From contig NZ_JSYL01000007.1 of assembly GCF_000812865.1 (NCBI RefSeq), forward strand, positions 1-64,000: a DNA stretch of 64,000 nt. Direction: 5' to 3'. A program made the translations under genes and the position numbers. This DNA is from Kaistella jeonii. GTDB taxonomy: Bacteria; Bacteroidota; Bacteroidia; Flavobacteriales; Weeksellaceae. This document shows positions 1 to 8,629 of the stretch, piece by piece. Within the stretch, counting starts at the first letter, position 1; each line of letters opens with the position of its first letter. Under the pieces are notes generated by a model. It worked only from the letters and a program-made list of their open reading frames with translations. It was not told the origin of the DNA and did no database searches.

Positions 1-1317
1 CCGTTCTATTATTCTGTTTCCCTTCGATTTATGGCAAGTCCCTCGCAGCGGGCAACCATTACAGTTTTGAGCTTGGTACAAAGAACTTGCCTGAGCATAA
101 CCGCTTTTGGTTTTTCGGTTTTTAGAAGATATTTTGTTCATCGGTTGCCCCATCGGACAGATATACTGATCTTTTTCTTCGTTATAATAAAGCTTATCGC
201 GGTGGAAGTCTTCGTTGATTTTCTTTCTTTTCGATTTTAAAATACCTTGTTCCTTATCGAAGGTATTGTATTTTACATAGGTTTTAATGTCTTTGCCTTC
301 CAGAAAATCATAGTTTTCTTCACTACCATAACCTGCGTCAGCAGTAAGTTCTTCCGGCAAAAACTCATAAAGATCTTTGAAAGTATTGAGGTGTGGCTTA
401 AGGGTATTTAAATCGTTGGTGGTTTGGTGCAAAGTGTAATGAATGACGAACTGAGATTCTGAACTTACCTGCACATTGTAGGCGGGTTTAAGTTGCCCAT
501 TCTGCATATGATCATCTTTCATGCGCATAAAGGTAGCATCTGGGTCGGTCTTGCTGTAGCTTCCACGTCCTTTTAAAATTTCTTCCTGCTGCTCGTACTT
601 GTCCAGGTTCTGAGAAAAATTCTTTTGGATATATCTTAATTTTGCCTTTGCTTTAGTAGAAGCTTTCGGATTTTTGCTGATGATCTCTTCTATTTTCTGG
701 GCGGTCTTCTCTATCTTTTCTTTATCGATCGTCTTAAACTCTGGTGGTGTAGGATCGGTGTCTTCTTCATCAGCAATACTTTGCGCATAACTCCACATTT
801 GCTCGAGTTGTTCTGCCATCTTCTCTTTTCTGGTCTTAATGGCATTGCCCCAAACAAAAGTGTATCTCCCGGCAATAGACTCTATCTTGGTCCCATCGGT
901 AAAAACCTCCTTCAGACTCACCAGTCCTTCCTCTGCTAATAACAGGACAACCTGTTTAAAAATATCTTTGAAAATAGTCTTGAGTTTCTTGCTTCGAAAA
1001 CGTGCAATGGTATTATGGTCTGCAATCTGTTGAGCCGACAACCACATGAAATTGATATTTTCCCGCATCGCTTTTTCGATCTTCCTGCTGGAATAAGTAT
1101 TATCCATATAAGCGTAAACCATCACTTTGAGCATCATCTTAGGATGAAAGCTCGGCTTACCATCTTTACTATACTCGGCAACGACTAATCTCAGATCCAG
1201 TTGTTCAATGATTCCATTGACAATCCGAACTGGATGACTTTCAGGAATCAACTCTTCGATTGAGGGTGGGAATAACCAGTTTTGTTGTTGATTATAATCT
1301 TTAAACTTAATATTCAT
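1..1317 (-). CDS. IS1182-family transposase, 3' part cut by window edge
   Basis: Reading the minus strand from the ATG at 1317 gives 439 codons with no stop before the window edge, so the C-terminal end is missing. The N-terminus (NWLFPPSIEELIPESHPVR) matches the start of IS1182-type transposases. It is followed by the helical DNA-binding region, the first catalytic Asp (FTDGTKIES, about residue 145), the family motif TDPDATFMRMKD near residue 250, the second catalytic Asp (TADAGYGSEENY, near 325) and a Cys pair (CNGCPLRGTC) near the edge. It should catalyse DDE transposition of its own element. The frame is open throughout what is visible, so the gene may be active; the third acidic residue would lie outside the window. 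Confidence 0.9.
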   Translation of the reverse strand, partial: MNIKFKDYNQQQNWLFPPSIEELIPESHPVRIVNGIIEQLDLRLVVAEYSKDGKPSFHPKMMLKVMVYAYMDNTYSSRKIEKAMRENINFMWLSAQQIADHNTIARFRSKKLKTIFKDIFKQVVLLLAEEGLVSLKEVFTDGTKIESIAGRYTFVWGNAIKTRKEKMAEQLEQMWSYAQSIADEEDTDPTPPEFKTIDKEKIEKTAQKIEEIISKNPKASTKAKAKLRYIQKNFSQNLDKYEQQEEILKGRGSYSKTDPDATFMRMKDDHMQNGQLKPAYNVQVSSESQFVIHYTLHQTTNDLNTLKPHLNTFKDLYEFLPEELTADAGYGSEENYDFLEGKDIKTYVKYNTFDKEQGILKSKRKKINEDFHRDKLYYNEEKDQYICPMGQPMNKISSKNRKTKSGYAQASSLYQAQNCNGCPLRGTCHKSKGNRIIER

Positions 1318-1385
1318 ATCATTGATTATCAATACTTAAAGATAATAAAATCTGATAAATCAACCAAAAAACATACAGGAAAAAA
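1..1385 (-). mobile_element. Insertion sequence, transposase-start end (approximate boundary)
   Basis: The element includes the IS1182-type transposase and some of the AT-rich sequence upstream of its start. The outer boundary must lie between the ATG at 1317 and the cvfB terminator at 1396. I could not identify the terminal inverted repeat because the other end is outside the window, so the end coordinate is an estimate. Confidence 0.5.
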
Positions 1386-1388
1386 TAC

Positions 1389-1416
1389 AAAAAAACCGCC
1401 TCAGTATTGAGACGGC
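1389..1416 (-). terminator. Rho-independent terminator of cvfB
   Basis: On the minus strand GCCGTCTCA pairs with TGAGGCGGT (9 bp with two G-U pairs, loop ATAC), followed by a run of T. It lies about 30 nt after the cvfB stop codon and just beside the insertion sequence. Confidence 0.8.
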
Positions 1417-1448
1417 TTCTTTTTTTATTTTAAATGAAGTCGTTCAAA

Positions 1449-2282
1449 TTAAGCTTCGTCGATCAACTTGATTTTATCCTCTAAAATCTCAATTTTTTTA
1501 TCTCTGTACAAACCACCGATGGCTTTTTTGAAATTCTTCTTGCTCATCTGGAGTTCATCTTTAATTTCTTCCGGCGTCGATTTGTCGGAAAGATAAAGCA
1601 GACCGTAATTGATTTCGAGTTTATCTAGGATGATTTTCTGAAATTCATCAATATTTTCATAACCTTCCGGTTGCAGAGAAACATCAATTTTACCGTCTTC
1701 GCGAATGGTTTTAATGAAGCCAACTTCTTCGCTTAAAGGAAAGAGTCTTTTATAAACATCTGAAGTATAAATCAAACCGATATATTCTTTGTTGATGATG
1801 ACATTCCAACCCAATTCGCTTTCGCCTGCAACAATTAAATGTACTTTTTCTCCTTTTTGCAAAGGTAAATTTTCGTAGTGCGGATTTCTTTTATACCTCG
1901 TTGTTCCTGTTATCAATTCTAAAAATTCATCAACATAAACATAAACCAAATATCTTTTTCCTTCGATAATTTTCGCTTTCTGTTGTTTATAGGGAACAAA
2001 TAAATCCTTGATAATTCCCCAATCCATAAAAGCGCCGGTTGGCAAACTTTGAACACAGGTCATGATAGCAAACTCGCCAACTTCAGCATTGGGTTTTTCG
2101 GTCGTCGCTTTTAATTTATCATCGTCCTGAAAAACGAACACTTCCATTTCATCACCAATTTCTGCATCTTCAGACGCAAAAATTTTAGGTAGAAAAGCTC
2201 TTTCACCATCTTCATCTTCCAGAAATAAACCTGAATAATTTTTTTCTGCGATCTTTAATAATTGAGTTTTTCCGATGTTCAT
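1449..2282 (-). CDS. cvfB: CvfB-like S1 RNA-binding protein
   Basis: A 277-residue protein of the CvfB/YitL family. Members have three or more S1-like OB folds followed by a small winged helix and bind RNA; in Staphylococcus CvfB affects virulence gene expression. Here the S1-like repeats cover about residues 1-210. The middle one contains LPTGAFMDWGIIKDLFVPYKQ, a conserved family stretch, and the third contains VGFIKTIREDGKIDVSLQP. The C-terminal 60 residues (STPEEIKDELQMSKKNFKKAIGGLYRD) form the winged helix. Length and domain order are normal for the family. It is a single gene with its own terminator. The role in this organism is inferred from the family only. Confidence 0.85.
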   Translation of the reverse strand: MNIGKTQLLKIAEKNYSGLFLEDEDGERAFLPKIFASEDAEIGDEMEVFVFQDDDKLKATTEKPNAEVGEFAIMTCVQSLPTGAFMDWGIIKDLFVPYKQQKAKIIEGKRYLVYVYVDEFLELITGTTRYKRNPHYENLPLQKGEKVHLIVAGESELGWNVIINKEYIGLIYTSDVYKRLFPLSEEVGFIKTIREDGKIDVSLQPEGYENIDEFQKIILDKLEINYGLLYLSDKSTPEEIKDELQMSKKNFKKAIGGLYRDKKIEILEDKIKLIDEA

Positions 2283-2722
2283 GTTGGGTACTTTAATGAT
2301 GAATTTTAATCTCTGAGATTAGAAATGCAAATTTAGTTTAATAAAAATGAGTTTAAAAATTTAAGTGAAATTCTTTCTCAAAGGATGCCAATGAATTTTC
2401 ATTTTATTCAATAGACGAGACAAAAGAATTCACGCAAAGCAAGGGAACGATTTTGATTGAAAAAAAGTTCCATCTTCTTTTATTAATGAGTTGATGAGAA
2501 GCAAAGTTGACGCAATACTAAATATTCGAAACTTAAAACAATTTAATAATCTTAGAATTTGTGGCGAAAAATATTGCAGCTTGCGTGAAAATAAAAGCTT
2601 TTCTCAGTTTTTTGAATTTACCTCTTTATTTTTCGAAATTCCCTTCTAATTTAATTTATATGATAACATCTCTAAAAAACTTAGGTGTATTTTTGTTATA
2701 AAACAATTGAAAAATCAAAACT
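2283..2722. other. 440-bp intergenic stretch, mostly featureless
   Basis: No convincing ORF on either strand. It is AT-rich and holds the divergent promoter areas of cvfB and the first LRR gene. The word TTAGAATTTGTGGC (2552-2565) recurs with one change at 8499-8512 in another non-coding gap and may be debris of a dispersed repeat. Confidence 0.5.
2688..2695 (+). promoter_or_regulatory. Putative -7 promoter element (TATTTTTG) of the LRR gene at 2723
   Basis: TATTTTTG matches the flavobacterial -7 consensus TAnnTTTG and lies 27 nt before the start codon. A clear -33 TTG is not seen at the usual distance. Confidence 0.5.
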
Positions 2723-3859
2723 ATGATCAAAAAATTATCTTTCTTACTTCTTTTATTTTCGGGATTAACGTTTCTTACCGCACAGATTTTCATAGTAGAT
2801 AACGTTAATTATACGGTTATTTCAGGAACTGATGTTGAAGTATCTCTTTCGCCGTATTTTGTGGAAAGCAACTTGGTAATACCTTCAACTGTAACTTTCA
2901 ATAATAAAACGTATACGGTAACTGCCATTGGTGATCTTGCTTTTAATACTGTTGAAACACTTCAGTCTGTAACCATTCCAAACACAGTAACAAAAATTGG
3001 GGTTAGATCTTTCGAAGAATGCGTATTTTTGACGAATGTTATACTTCCTGATTCTCTCATCACAATTGGAGACAACGCTTTTCAATTTTGTACCTCTCTA
3101 ATTTTGTTTACAATTCCAAATTCTGTAACTTCTATTGGAGATTACGCTTTTGATAATTGTACTGCTTTAACTACGTTTACAATTCCAAATTCTGTGACTT
3201 GGATTGGCGATGGTACGTTTGCAAACTGTTCAAATTTAATCTCAATAAACATCCCAAATTCTGTGACTTGGATTGGCGGTGGTGCGTTTGCAAACTGTTC
3301 AAATTTAACCTCAATAAACATCCCAAATTCATTGACAAACATTGGGAACTTTGCTTTTACTAATTGCACAAGTTTAACTTCTATTACAATTCCAAAATCA
3401 GTTAGTCATATTGACAGTGATGCTTTTTCAAATTGCACTAATTTATCATCAATCATCATTAACAATCCCATGCCACCAGTAATTGATTCATCAGTTTTTG
3501 GCGGCGTGAATCAGAACGCTTGCAGTTTAACTGTTCCTTCATCTGGTGTAATAGCCTATAAAGCCGCAGATGTTTGGAAAAATTTTAATCCCATTACAGG
3601 AAGTGGAACTTTAGCTGCGACCAATTTTAAAAATCAAAAAAATATTACTATTTACCCAAATCCAATTCAAAATGAAACTTTTTTAGACTTAAATAATTCT
3701 GCTAATACTAAACTTGAAATTTATGACACCAACGGAAAATTGGTGCTAAAAAAATCATTAAATAATAATTCTAAGAATACGATAGATACAAGTAATCTAC
3801 CTGTGGGAATTTATTTATTTAAAGTCGGAAATTCTACGACTAAAGTAATTAAGAAATAA
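2723..3859 (+). CDS. Secreted BspA-like leucine-rich repeat protein with T9SS sorting domain
   Basis: 378 residues. A Sec signal peptide (MIKKLSFLLLLFSGLTFLTAQ) is followed by a short N-terminal cap and about eight BspA-type leucine-rich repeats of 23 residues, with the pattern IPNSVTxIGxxAFxNCxxLTSI (residues about 70-260). A spacer comes next, then a type A T9SS C-terminal sorting domain (YPNPIQNETFLDL ... LPVGIYLFKVGN ... KVIKK). BspA-like LRR proteins are surface or secreted proteins, often in adhesion or protein-protein contact. The T9SS tail predicts export through the outer membrane and release or anchoring at the surface. It is a paralogue of the next gene. The binding partner is unknown. 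Confidence 0.9.
   Translation: MIKKLSFLLLLFSGLTFLTAQIFIVDNVNYTVISGTDVEVSLSPYFVESNLVIPSTVTFNNKTYTVTAIGDLAFNTVETLQSVTIPNTVTKIGVRSFEECVFLTNVILPDSLITIGDNAFQFCTSLILFTIPNSVTSIGDYAFDNCTALTTFTIPNSVTWIGDGTFANCSNLISINIPNSVTWIGGGAFANCSNLTSINIPNSLTNIGNFAFTNCTSLTSITIPKSVSHIDSDAFSNCTNLSSIIINNPMPPVIDSSVFGGVNQNACSLTVPSSGVIAYKAADVWKNFNPITGSGTLAATNFKNQKNITIYPNPIQNETFLDLNNSANTKLEIYDTNGKLVLKKSLNNNSKNTIDTSNLPVGIYLFKVGNSTTKVIKK
3185..3322 (+). repeat. Two near-identical 69-bp tandem units inside the LRR gene
   Basis: Units 3185-3253 and 3254-3322 each encode one 23-residue LRR and differ at only a few bases (for example cgatggtacg versus cggtggtgcg). Neighbouring LRR units are much more diverged, so this looks like a recent unit duplication. 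Confidence 0.85.
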
Positions 3860-3874
3860 ATTATAATTTATTTA

Positions 3875-3910
3875 AAAAGCCGTTTCAATTTTTTGAAACG
3901 GCTTTTCTTT
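3875..3910 (+). terminator. Terminator after the first LRR gene
   Basis: AAAAGCCGTTTCAA (3875-3888) pairs perfectly with TTGAAACGGCTTTT (3893-3906) around a TTTT loop, followed by T-rich sequence. It is 16 nt after the stop codon. Confidence 0.9.
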
Positions 3911-3983
3911 GTGACGGGATATATTCATAATTTTATATTTAACATAATAATTTCCACGTAAAGAAAATTCTAAATATTTTATT

Positions 3984-3991
3984 TAGATTTG
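3984..3991 (+). promoter_or_regulatory. Putative -7 promoter element (TAGATTTG) of the second LRR gene
   Basis: TAGATTTG matches TAnnTTTG and lies 29 nt before the ATG at 4021, after the terminator of the preceding gene. The second LRR gene is therefore probably transcribed separately. Confidence 0.5.
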
Positions 3992-4020
3992 CACGCTAAA
4001 CACAATTTATAAATAACACA

Positions 4021-6171
4021 ATGATTAAAAAATTATCTTTTTTACTACTATTCTTCACGCTTATTTTTGCAAAATCTCAAACTTTTCAAGTTGATGGTAT
4101 ATTTTATAACGTGATTTCTGGAACCAATAATGTAGAAGTTGCGCCAAATAATTATTATGTAGGGGATTTAATTATTCCTGGAAACGTTTCTGATGGAACA
4201 AAAAATTACAGTGTTACTTCAATTGCAGAAAATGCTTTTAGCAATTTATCCATAGATTTTTTATCTATTCCAAATACCGTAACTACCATTAAAGATTATG
4301 CTTTTGATAAATCAACTGTAGATCAAATTGACTTTCCAAATTCGGTAACATTTATCGGAAAATATGCTTTCAGAGATGCATTAATAACTTCGCTTATCCT
4401 TCCAAATTCTGTTACTTTTCTTGGAGAAGGTGCTTTCAATAGTTGTAGATTTTTAACCTCTGTTACCTTATCAAATTCCCTTACTTCTTTGGAAAAAAAT
4501 GTGTTCATAGCTTGTATAAAATTAACTTCAATTACGATTCCGAATTCCGTGATTTCTATAGGACCATCTGCTTTTTATAATTGTTCTAGTTTAATAGCTG
4601 TTAACATTCCAAATTCTGTGACTTCTATTGATGAATCTGCTTTTCAAGGGTGTATCAAAATACAATCTGTCGTTATTCCGAATTCTGTAACTTCTATTGG
4701 AAAAAAAACTTTCTTAGATTGTACTAACTTAACATCAATTATTCTTCCAAATTCTTTGACAGTTATTGGAGACCAAGCTTTTGAAAATTGCTCTAGTTTA
4801 ACTTCTATTACTTGTGATATTGCAACACCTTTAGTTATTAATGCAAATGTTTTTGCGGGAATTACACAAAATTCTTGTAAGTTAACCGTTCCTTCTGGGA
4901 GTGTTTCTGCATATCAATCAGCTTTAGTTTGGAAAAATTTTAATCCAATTAGTAGTGATTCTACTTTTGTAGTTAATGGTATATTTTATAGTGTTATAGA
5001 AGGTACAACCAATGTGAAAATCGCTCCAAATAATTGTTTTTCAGGTGATTTAATAATTCCGGCGAGTGTTACGAATAACAATATTGCTTACGCTGTAACT
5101 TCGGTTGGTACAGATGCTTTTAAAAATTGCAATACAATTACTTCCATCACAATTCCAAACTCGGTAACTTCAATAGGTGATTTTGCTTTTGATAATAATA
5201 TGAATCTAACTTCGGTTACTTTATCAAATTCTTTAACTTCTATTGGAGAATATGCTTTTACTTCTTGTAGTTCATTAAGTTCAATGGTTATTCCTGATTC
5301 TGTGACTACTATTGGAAAAGGTGCTTTTAAATTTTGTAATGCATTAAATGAAATTGAACTTCCCGATACTTTACAAGCAATTGCAGACGAAACTTTTTAC
5401 GGATGTCAAGCGTTTGTTCTCTTAACTATTCCTAATACCATAAAATCAATAGGAAATGCAGCTTTTTATAATTGTAATGGTTTAACTTCTTTCCTCATTC
5501 CTAATTCTGTTACAACAATTAAAGAAAGTGCATTTGAAAATTGTACACGTATTACCTCCATTATAATTCCAAATGCTGTAACCATAATCGAAGCAAATGT
5601 TTTTAAAAATTGTTATGATTTAATTTCTGTAAACACTCCAAATTCTTTAACTACTATCGGAAAAGGGTCATTTCTTTCCTGTACAAGTTTAAAATCAATC
5701 AAGATTCCATCTAGTGTTACATCAATTGGAGATCAAGCTTTTGAAAACTGCGAAAGTTTAAAATCCATTTATTGCAATGTTATTTTTCCAGTAGATATTA
5801 ATTCTAATGTTTTTGCAGGAGTTACCCAAAATGAATGTTATTTATATGTTCCGTCTGAAAGTATTACCGATTATCGAGAAGCTCTGGTTTGGGCTAATTT
5901 TGTTATTACTGGTGATTCTACTTTAAACACAACAAATTTTAAAAATCAAAAAAATCATACTATTTATCCAAATCCAGTTCAAAATGAAGCTTTTTTAGAA
6001 TTAAAAAATTCTGATTCTAATCAACTTCAAGTGTTTGATATGAGTGGGAAATTGATGATGAGTAAATTATTAAATAACAATTCTAAAAATTCTGTTGATA
6101 CAACTAATTTACCTGCAGGATCTTATTTATTTAAAGTGGGAAATTCTGTTACGAAAGTAATTAAGAATTAA
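4021..6171 (+). CDS. Secreted double-module BspA-like LRR protein with T9SS sorting domain
   Basis: 716 residues. The signal peptide (MIKKLSFLLLFFTLIFAKSQ) is nearly the same as that of the preceding gene. The mature protein is an internal duplication. Each half opens with a cap of the type F-x-V-x-GIFY-x-VI-x-GT-x-NV (starting near residues 22 and 319), runs through eight to ten 23-residue BspA-type LRRs and closes with a CxLxVPSxSxxxYxxALVWxNF segment. A type A T9SS tail (YPNPVQNEAFLEL ... GSYLFKVGN ... KVIKN) ends the protein. It should be exported by T9SS to the cell surface. Compared with its 378-residue neighbour it carries one extra cap-plus-repeat module. Function beyond a likely surface binding role cannot be given. 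Confidence 0.9.
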   Translation: MIKKLSFLLLFFTLIFAKSQTFQVDGIFYNVISGTNNVEVAPNNYYVGDLIIPGNVSDGTKNYSVTSIAENAFSNLSIDFLSIPNTVTTIKDYAFDKSTVDQIDFPNSVTFIGKYAFRDALITSLILPNSVTFLGEGAFNSCRFLTSVTLSNSLTSLEKNVFIACIKLTSITIPNSVISIGPSAFYNCSSLIAVNIPNSVTSIDESAFQGCIKIQSVVIPNSVTSIGKKTFLDCTNLTSIILPNSLTVIGDQAFENCSSLTSITCDIATPLVINANVFAGITQNSCKLTVPSGSVSAYQSALVWKNFNPISSDSTFVVNGIFYSVIEGTTNVKIAPNNCFSGDLIIPASVTNNNIAYAVTSVGTDAFKNCNTITSITIPNSVTSIGDFAFDNNMNLTSVTLSNSLTSIGEYAFTSCSSLSSMVIPDSVTTIGKGAFKFCNALNEIELPDTLQAIADETFYGCQAFVLLTIPNTIKSIGNAAFYNCNGLTSFLIPNSVTTIKESAFENCTRITSIIIPNAVTIIEANVFKNCYDLISVNTPNSLTTIGKGSFLSCTSLKSIKIPSSVTSIGDQAFENCESLKSIYCNVIFPVDINSNVFAGVTQNECYLYVPSESITDYREALVWANFVITGDSTLNTTNFKNQKNHTIYPNPVQNEAFLELKNSDSNQLQVFDMSGKLMMSKLLNNNSKNSVDTTNLPAGSYLFKVGNSVTKVIKN

Positions 6172-6290
6172 GTGAAACAGCTTTTTTTTATTTATTATTT
6201 TTCCAATGTTCGTTAAAAATTAAGCAGTTTTCCTACGAACAAATTATTGATTTTCGGGAATGGTTGTTGCTTGTTCAAAAGAAAAAATTC

Positions 6291-7298
6291 ATGAAACTGC
6301 TTCTAAAATACCGTCACGAATTCGACCAACTTTCCTCACAAGAAACCAAAGATCTAGATAAAGCTGTAAAATCAGTTGAAAAATTTATAGAAAGTTCTTC
6401 AAAAATAAGTGAGGTCGATCATGCAACACGAGATGCTCATGCCAAAACTTATGCGACGGCAAAAGGATTTTTAACGATATCAGAAAGTTTACCGGACTTT
6501 TTAACTGAAATTTTCGACCAAAAAGAATATGACCTTTTAGCAAGATTCTCTAATGGAAATTTAGTCATCAATAAAAAAGGCAGAGATTCCCCACTCTATG
6601 GATTTTCTTTAAAAATTAAAAATGTAAAAGGTCAGGACGCAAATTTTCCTTTGGTTAATTTCCCTTTATTTCCGACGAATTCTCCCTCAGTTTTTCTAAA
6701 TTTTTTCAGATCGGTAAATACTTTTTTAGTCACGAAACAGGATAATTTTCTGGTTTCAGTTTTAGATCTGCCCTCCCTGATTAAAAACAGTTTATCTCTT
6801 TTCAGTTCCATGTTTTCGGTAGATTTAGTTAAGAAGATATTGAAATTCATTCCGAAACGAAAGGATTTTTTCTTTTCCTTTCATTTTGATGGAATTGGAT
6901 CTTACCGAATTGGTGATTATGTGATGAAGATCGGCTTGAAACCTGTGAGAAACCTTTCCGAAATTGGCAAAGATGAATTGCAGAGAGATTCTATCAATGA
7001 ATTTATTTCCCTTCAGGATTCCCATTTTTTGTTGACGGTGCAGCTTTGCGAAAATTTAGAAGATCAGCCCATCAATGATTTAATGAAAACCTGGAAAAAC
7101 GCACCCGAATATCTTTTAGGAAAAATTGTTATACTGCAGGATTCTGCGCTTGACTCTAAGAGTTCAACAATTGAAAACCTCAATTTCAATCCCTTTGAAA
7201 ATGCTGAAAATCTACAACCCGTCGGAAAAATTCAACAAATCAGAAAGAAAATTTACGAAGCCTCCATTGAAACCCGAAACCGTTTAAATAGGAAATAA
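6291..7298 (+). CDS. Catalase-family protein (short, non-canonical)
   Basis: 335 residues from the ATG at 6291; an upstream in-frame TTG at 6264 would add nine residues but has no better support. The catalase signature is recognisable. The distal His lies in RDAHAKTYATAKG (about residues 52-64), followed by LLARFSNG, a VNFPLFP segment in the place of the distal Asn region, and near the end FNPF..AENLQPVGKIQQIRKK, which corresponds to catalase FNPW...RPLGxxxRxR. The protein is about 150 residues shorter than a classical catalase, and I see no RxxxYxD proximal heme-ligand motif. Heme binding or true catalase activity is therefore doubtful; it may be a catalase-fold peroxidase or lipid hydroperoxide enzyme. 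It stands alone between the LRR genes and a convergent DUF4476 gene. Confidence 0.7.
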   Translation: MKLLLKYRHEFDQLSSQETKDLDKAVKSVEKFIESSSKISEVDHATRDAHAKTYATAKGFLTISESLPDFLTEIFDQKEYDLLARFSNGNLVINKKGRDSPLYGFSLKIKNVKGQDANFPLVNFPLFPTNSPSVFLNFFRSVNTFLVTKQDNFLVSVLDLPSLIKNSLSLFSSMFSVDLVKKILKFIPKRKDFFFSFHFDGIGSYRIGDYVMKIGLKPVRNLSEIGKDELQRDSINEFISLQDSHFLLTVQLCENLEDQPINDLMKTWKNAPEYLLGKIVILQDSALDSKSSTIENLNFNPFENAENLQPVGKIQQIRKKIYEASIETRNRLNRK

Positions 7299-7325
7299 AA
7301 AAATCTGACCTTTACTTTTAAAATA

Positions 7326-7354
7326 CAAAAAAAGAGAAGCTTTCACTTCTCTTT
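7326..7354 (-). terminator. Terminator of the DUF4476 gene
   Basis: AAAGAGAAG (7331-7339) and CTTCTCTTT (7346-7354) form a 9-bp stem, with an A-run on the plus strand that reads as a T-run on the minus strand. It starts within 5 nt of the stop and could also stop the convergent catalase-like transcript. Confidence 0.8.
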
Positions 7355-7358
7355 CTTC

Positions 7359-8267
7359 TTAAAATCTTGAAATATATTCGTTGAGTTTTCTTCTTCCGCT
7401 GTCAAAATCAAATGCCTCATTAACGATATAATAATTCCGGCGATCAACGCAATTCTGATACAACTGCTTTGCGACTTCTAATCGGTTATCATCAAAAGAC
7501 ATTGCTTTTATCAAAGTCTGTACTTGTGATGAAGTGAAATTTGTATTTCTAGCGATTGAGGAAATTATTGTTATTTTATCTTTATCAAAACTCGCATTTC
7601 TTTTAAGAGCCGTAAGGAAAGTAACAAATTCCTGATTGTTCATTACGTTTGCGTAATTATTTCCGTTCCCGTTATTTCCATTCCAGTTATCGTTTTGGTT
7701 TCCGTAAGGATTATTCCAGACATCGTCCCATTCATTAATTCCGTAAGATTGGTTTTGAACCGGATAATTTCCCAAAAGATATAATCCTTGATTTGGAAAG
7801 AAATCCAGCACCAAACGCGTGCTGTTTCTCACGTTGACCTTCGTTCTGTAAATCAAATAATTATTTTCATAAATGGAGATCGGAACATTTCCGGATCTTA
7901 ATTCAAAAAATCTGAATTTTCCTGTAGGATTACTCATGAACTGATCGCCGATTTCCACCGCGTAATTTCCGTTCTGTGGAATTCTTAAAAACACTTCTGA
8001 ATTTCCATAATTATAATTCCAGCGATAATCCTTATTTGCAATCGGTTTTGGATTTCTAAAAGTTGGATCGATTCTGTTGTTGGGTTGATCCAAAACTTTG
8101 TTGTTGTTGTTGTTGTTGTTGTTGTTTCCCCGAAATCCGTCATTCCGTTGCGTTTGCATTTCACTCGTTTTCGCTTCATTTTTCAGAAGTTCTCCGGCTT
8201 TTCCTGCCTCTTGCGCAAAAACGCTAAGATTCATTAATAAGACCCCAATAGTAAAGATTGTTTTCAT
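7359..8267 (-). CDS. Secreted DUF4476 protein
   Basis: 302 residues. A signal peptide (MKTIFTIGVLLMNLSVFAQ) is followed by an Asn-rich linker with nine consecutive Asn. A central beta-rich part (residues about 70-180: FRFFELRSGNVPISIYENN) looks like a small carboxypeptidase-regulatory or PEGA-type sandwich. The C-terminal DUF4476 helical domain covers about residues 205-302 (MNNQEFVTFLTALKR ... KAMSFDDNRLEVAKQL). DUF4476 is common in secreted Bacteroidota proteins, with no established function. Periplasmic or outer-membrane-associated location is inferred from the signal peptide. Single gene with its own terminator. Confidence 0.85.
   Translation of the reverse strand: MKTIFTIGVLLMNLSVFAQEAGKAGELLKNEAKTSEMQTQRNDGFRGNNNNNNNNNKVLDQPNNRIDPTFRNPKPIANKDYRWNYNYGNSEVFLRIPQNGNYAVEIGDQFMSNPTGKFRFFELRSGNVPISIYENNYLIYRTKVNVRNSTRLVLDFFPNQGLYLLGNYPVQNQSYGINEWDDVWNNPYGNQNDNWNGNNGNGNNYANVMNNQEFVTFLTALKRNASFDKDKITIISSIARNTNFTSSQVQTLIKAMSFDDNRLEVAKQLYQNCVDRRNYYIVNEAFDFDSGRRKLNEYISRF
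8098..8124 (-). repeat. Trinucleotide microsatellite (AAC)9 coding poly-Asn
   Basis: Nine perfect AAC codons (TTG on the plus strand) encode the poly-Asn stretch of the DUF4476 protein. Slippage would change linker length but not the reading frame. Confidence 0.9.
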
Positions 8268-8629
8268 TTTGTAAATTTTAAAGATTACTAAACACTACTC
8301 TATTATGATGCCAAAAAGTACGACTATCACGTTATTTCCTTGAATAATTGAAAATAACTCAATTATACTTTAATTCCCTCAAAACTGCTTTAACCTTCTT
8401 TAAAAAACCTCATCAAAGCGAATTTCAACACTCCAAATTATTTTTACAAGAACGCATGAATTTCTTGAAAGAATAAATAAAAGGATGTGATTAAAAAATT
8501 AGAATTCGTGGCTTAAAAGAATTCCAAAAAAAAGAGAAGCCGAAACTTCTCATTAATATTATCATACAATCTGAACCGACAATAAATTTGTAAATTTTAC
8601 CTTGGCTTTTTTAACTTTTTGCTTGGCTC
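8268..8629. other. 362-bp intergenic stretch with one terminator
   Basis: No supported ORF. It holds the upstream region of the DUF4476 gene, the lpdA terminator at 8526-8551 and the dispersed word TTAGAATTCGTGGC (8499-8512). Nothing else is visible. Confidence 0.5.
8526..8551 (-). terminator. Terminator of lpdA
   Basis: GAGAAG (8534-8539) pairs with CTTCTC (8546-8551), followed on the minus strand by eight T residues. It lies about 80 nt past the lpdA stop codon. Confidence 0.75.

Noticed and set aside
3142-3369. Open frames on both strands across the LRR gene (antisense 75 residues and a shifted plus frame)
   Set aside because: They arise from the 69-bp periodic LRR coding repeat; the real frame has a signal peptide, LRRs and a T9SS tail.
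2723-6171. Regularly spaced repeats that might be read as a CRISPR array
   Set aside because: The period is 69 bp with coding constraint and changing sequence between units; no constant repeat with unique spacers and no cas genes.
8098-8124. Phase-variable repeat in the DUF4476 gene
   Set aside because: The unit is three bases, so slippage only changes the poly-Asn length and cannot switch the gene off.
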